Positions 6,780 through 7,149 of a stretch of 7,149 nucleotides of DNA are shown in pieces (within the stretch, counting starts at the first letter, position 1; every line of letters begins with the position of its first letter). The position numbers were made by a program, and so were the translations under genes. The notes beneath the pieces are model-generated. The model searched no databases. It had not been told where the DNA came from and worked only from the letters and a program-made list of their open reading frames with translations. Source of the DNA: an uncultured Aliterella sp. (GTDB lineage: Bacteria > Cyanobacteriota > Cyanobacteriia > Cyanobacteriales > Chroococcidiopsidaceae); contig CAJQOK010000029.1 in assembly GCA_905479905.1 (NCBI GenBank), forward strand, positions 1 to 7,149, written 5' to 3'.

Positions 6780-6845
6780 TAAATAGATAGACCAAAACAA
6801 GGTAGTAATTATACAATTTTCTTATCTGTTGCCCCTACTGCATCC

Positions 6846-7088
6846 ATGAAACCTAACTATCGCCGTTGTATTAGTTGCCGTCGCGCTGCACTAAGACAAG
6901 AATTTTGGCGAATTATCCGCGTCAACCCCTCTGGGCAGTTACAATTAGATCGAGGTATGGGGCGTTCGGCTTATCTTTGTCCGCAAGTAGAATGCTTGCA
7001 GGCGGCGCAAAAAAAAAATCGATTAGGGCGAAGTCTTCGTACATCAATACCATCAGGGGTTTATGACACCTTGTGGCAGCGCCTATAA
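6846..7088 (+). CDS. ylxR: YlxR family RNA-binding protein (DUF448)
   Basis: YlxR is a small basic protein encoded between nusA and infB in many bacteria. Its structure suggests RNA binding, and work in other bacteria links it to RNase P; the role in cyanobacteria is not settled. The 80 residues carry the family pattern: CxxC at C8/C11 in RRCISCRR, the core FWRIIRVNPSG (20-30), GRSAYLC at 39-45 (usually GRGAYxC), a further Cys at 50, and QKKNRLGRSLR at 55-65. The four cysteines could bind metal, but I would not claim it. The start ATG 6846 gives the family N-terminus, though no Shine-Dalgarno sequence precedes it. A run of ten A residues (7009-7018) encodes most of Q55-K56-K57-N58 and is a possible slippage site. 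It lies 66 bp after nusA; infB is expected next. Confidence 0.93.
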   Translation: MKPNYRRCISCRRAALRQEFWRIIRVNPSGQLQLDRGMGRSAYLCPQVECLQAAQKKNRLGRSLRTSIPSGVYDTLWQRL

Positions 7089-7089
7089 T
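7063..7089 (+). promoter_or_regulatory. Internal promoter candidate at the end of ylxR
   Basis: A perfect TATAAT (7084-7089) overlaps the ylxR stop codon TAA (7086-7088). ATGACA (7063-7068, 5 of 6 to TTGACA) lies 15 bp upstream of it. The spacer is short of the ideal 17 bp and there is no extended -10. If real, it would drive the downstream gene, expected to be infB, separately from rimP-nusA. Confidence 0.3.
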
Positions 7090-7149
7090 CACCCCTCCTT
7101 GACTCAGCCCCAAAAGCACAACTATTATTTTTTTAATGACACCAAGCAT
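7089..7149. other. Spacer after ylxR, cut by window edge
   Basis: These 61 nt contain a T-rich tract (7128-7134) but no hairpin before it, so I do not call a terminator. An ATG at 7136 opens a frame of only a few codons before the edge, with no ribosome-binding site, and it does not resemble the usual start of IF-2. The infB gene is expected beyond the right edge by synteny only. Confidence 0.6.

Noticed and set aside
6922..7149. 75-codon open frame on the minus strand across ylxR
   Set aside because: It is antisense to a well-matched YlxR, is low in complexity and has no start-site signal.

Overview
The window is a piece of cyanobacterial chromosome. It carries a geranylgeranyl reductase of the chlorophyll/tocopherol pathway (ChlP). 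RimP, NusA and YlxR are cyanobacterial in type, and NusA ends without the C-terminal acidic repeats of the E. coli protein. The octamer GCGATCGC (HIP1), a hallmark of many cyanobacterial genomes, occurs nine times in 7.1 kb (starts at 237, 458, 1009, 1466, 2015, 2390, 3581, 5286 and 5923). A heptamer tandem repeat of the kind common between genes in filamentous and related cyanobacteria sits at 4834-4868. I cannot name the genus.

Layout. (1) Positions 1-766, minus strand: the N-terminal 255 residues of chlP, starting at a TTG codon and running off the left edge. (2) Positions 767-1089: a divergent, non-coding control region with promoter candidates for both directions and an 8-bp inverted repeat in front of the next gene. 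(3) Positions 1090-4828, plus strand: three ABC-transporter genes. The first is a CysA-type sulfate-importer ATPase (GTG start). Then come a lipoprotein solute-binding protein of the peptide/nickel family (SBP_bac_5) and a DppB-type permease, separated by only 4 nt. The ATPase and the other two belong to different transporter families, and the DppC permease and DppD/DppF ATPases are not present. (4) Positions 4829-5017: a spacer with the heptamer repeat, followed by what looks like a transcription attenuator just before rimP: a bulged 11-bp hairpin that overlaps the 5' arm of an intrinsic terminator. (5) Positions 5018-7088: rimP, nusA and ylxR, the conserved order that normally continues into infB. 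The window ends 61 nt after ylxR, before any recognisable infB sequence.

How the genes work together. RimP matures the 30S subunit, NusA controls RNA polymerase pausing and termination, and YlxR is a small RNA-binding protein; they form a transcription/translation operon. The binding protein and permease would form part of a peptide or related-solute importer that needs subunits from elsewhere. The CysA-type ATPase probably serves sulfate permeases encoded elsewhere, unless this cluster is a functional hybrid. ChlP is unrelated and divergently transcribed.

Most of the window is ordinary housekeeping sequence. I did not find a new multi-gene system. The most interesting observation is the terminator/anti-terminator pair upstream of rimP-nusA, which could let NusA or another factor tune its own operon.
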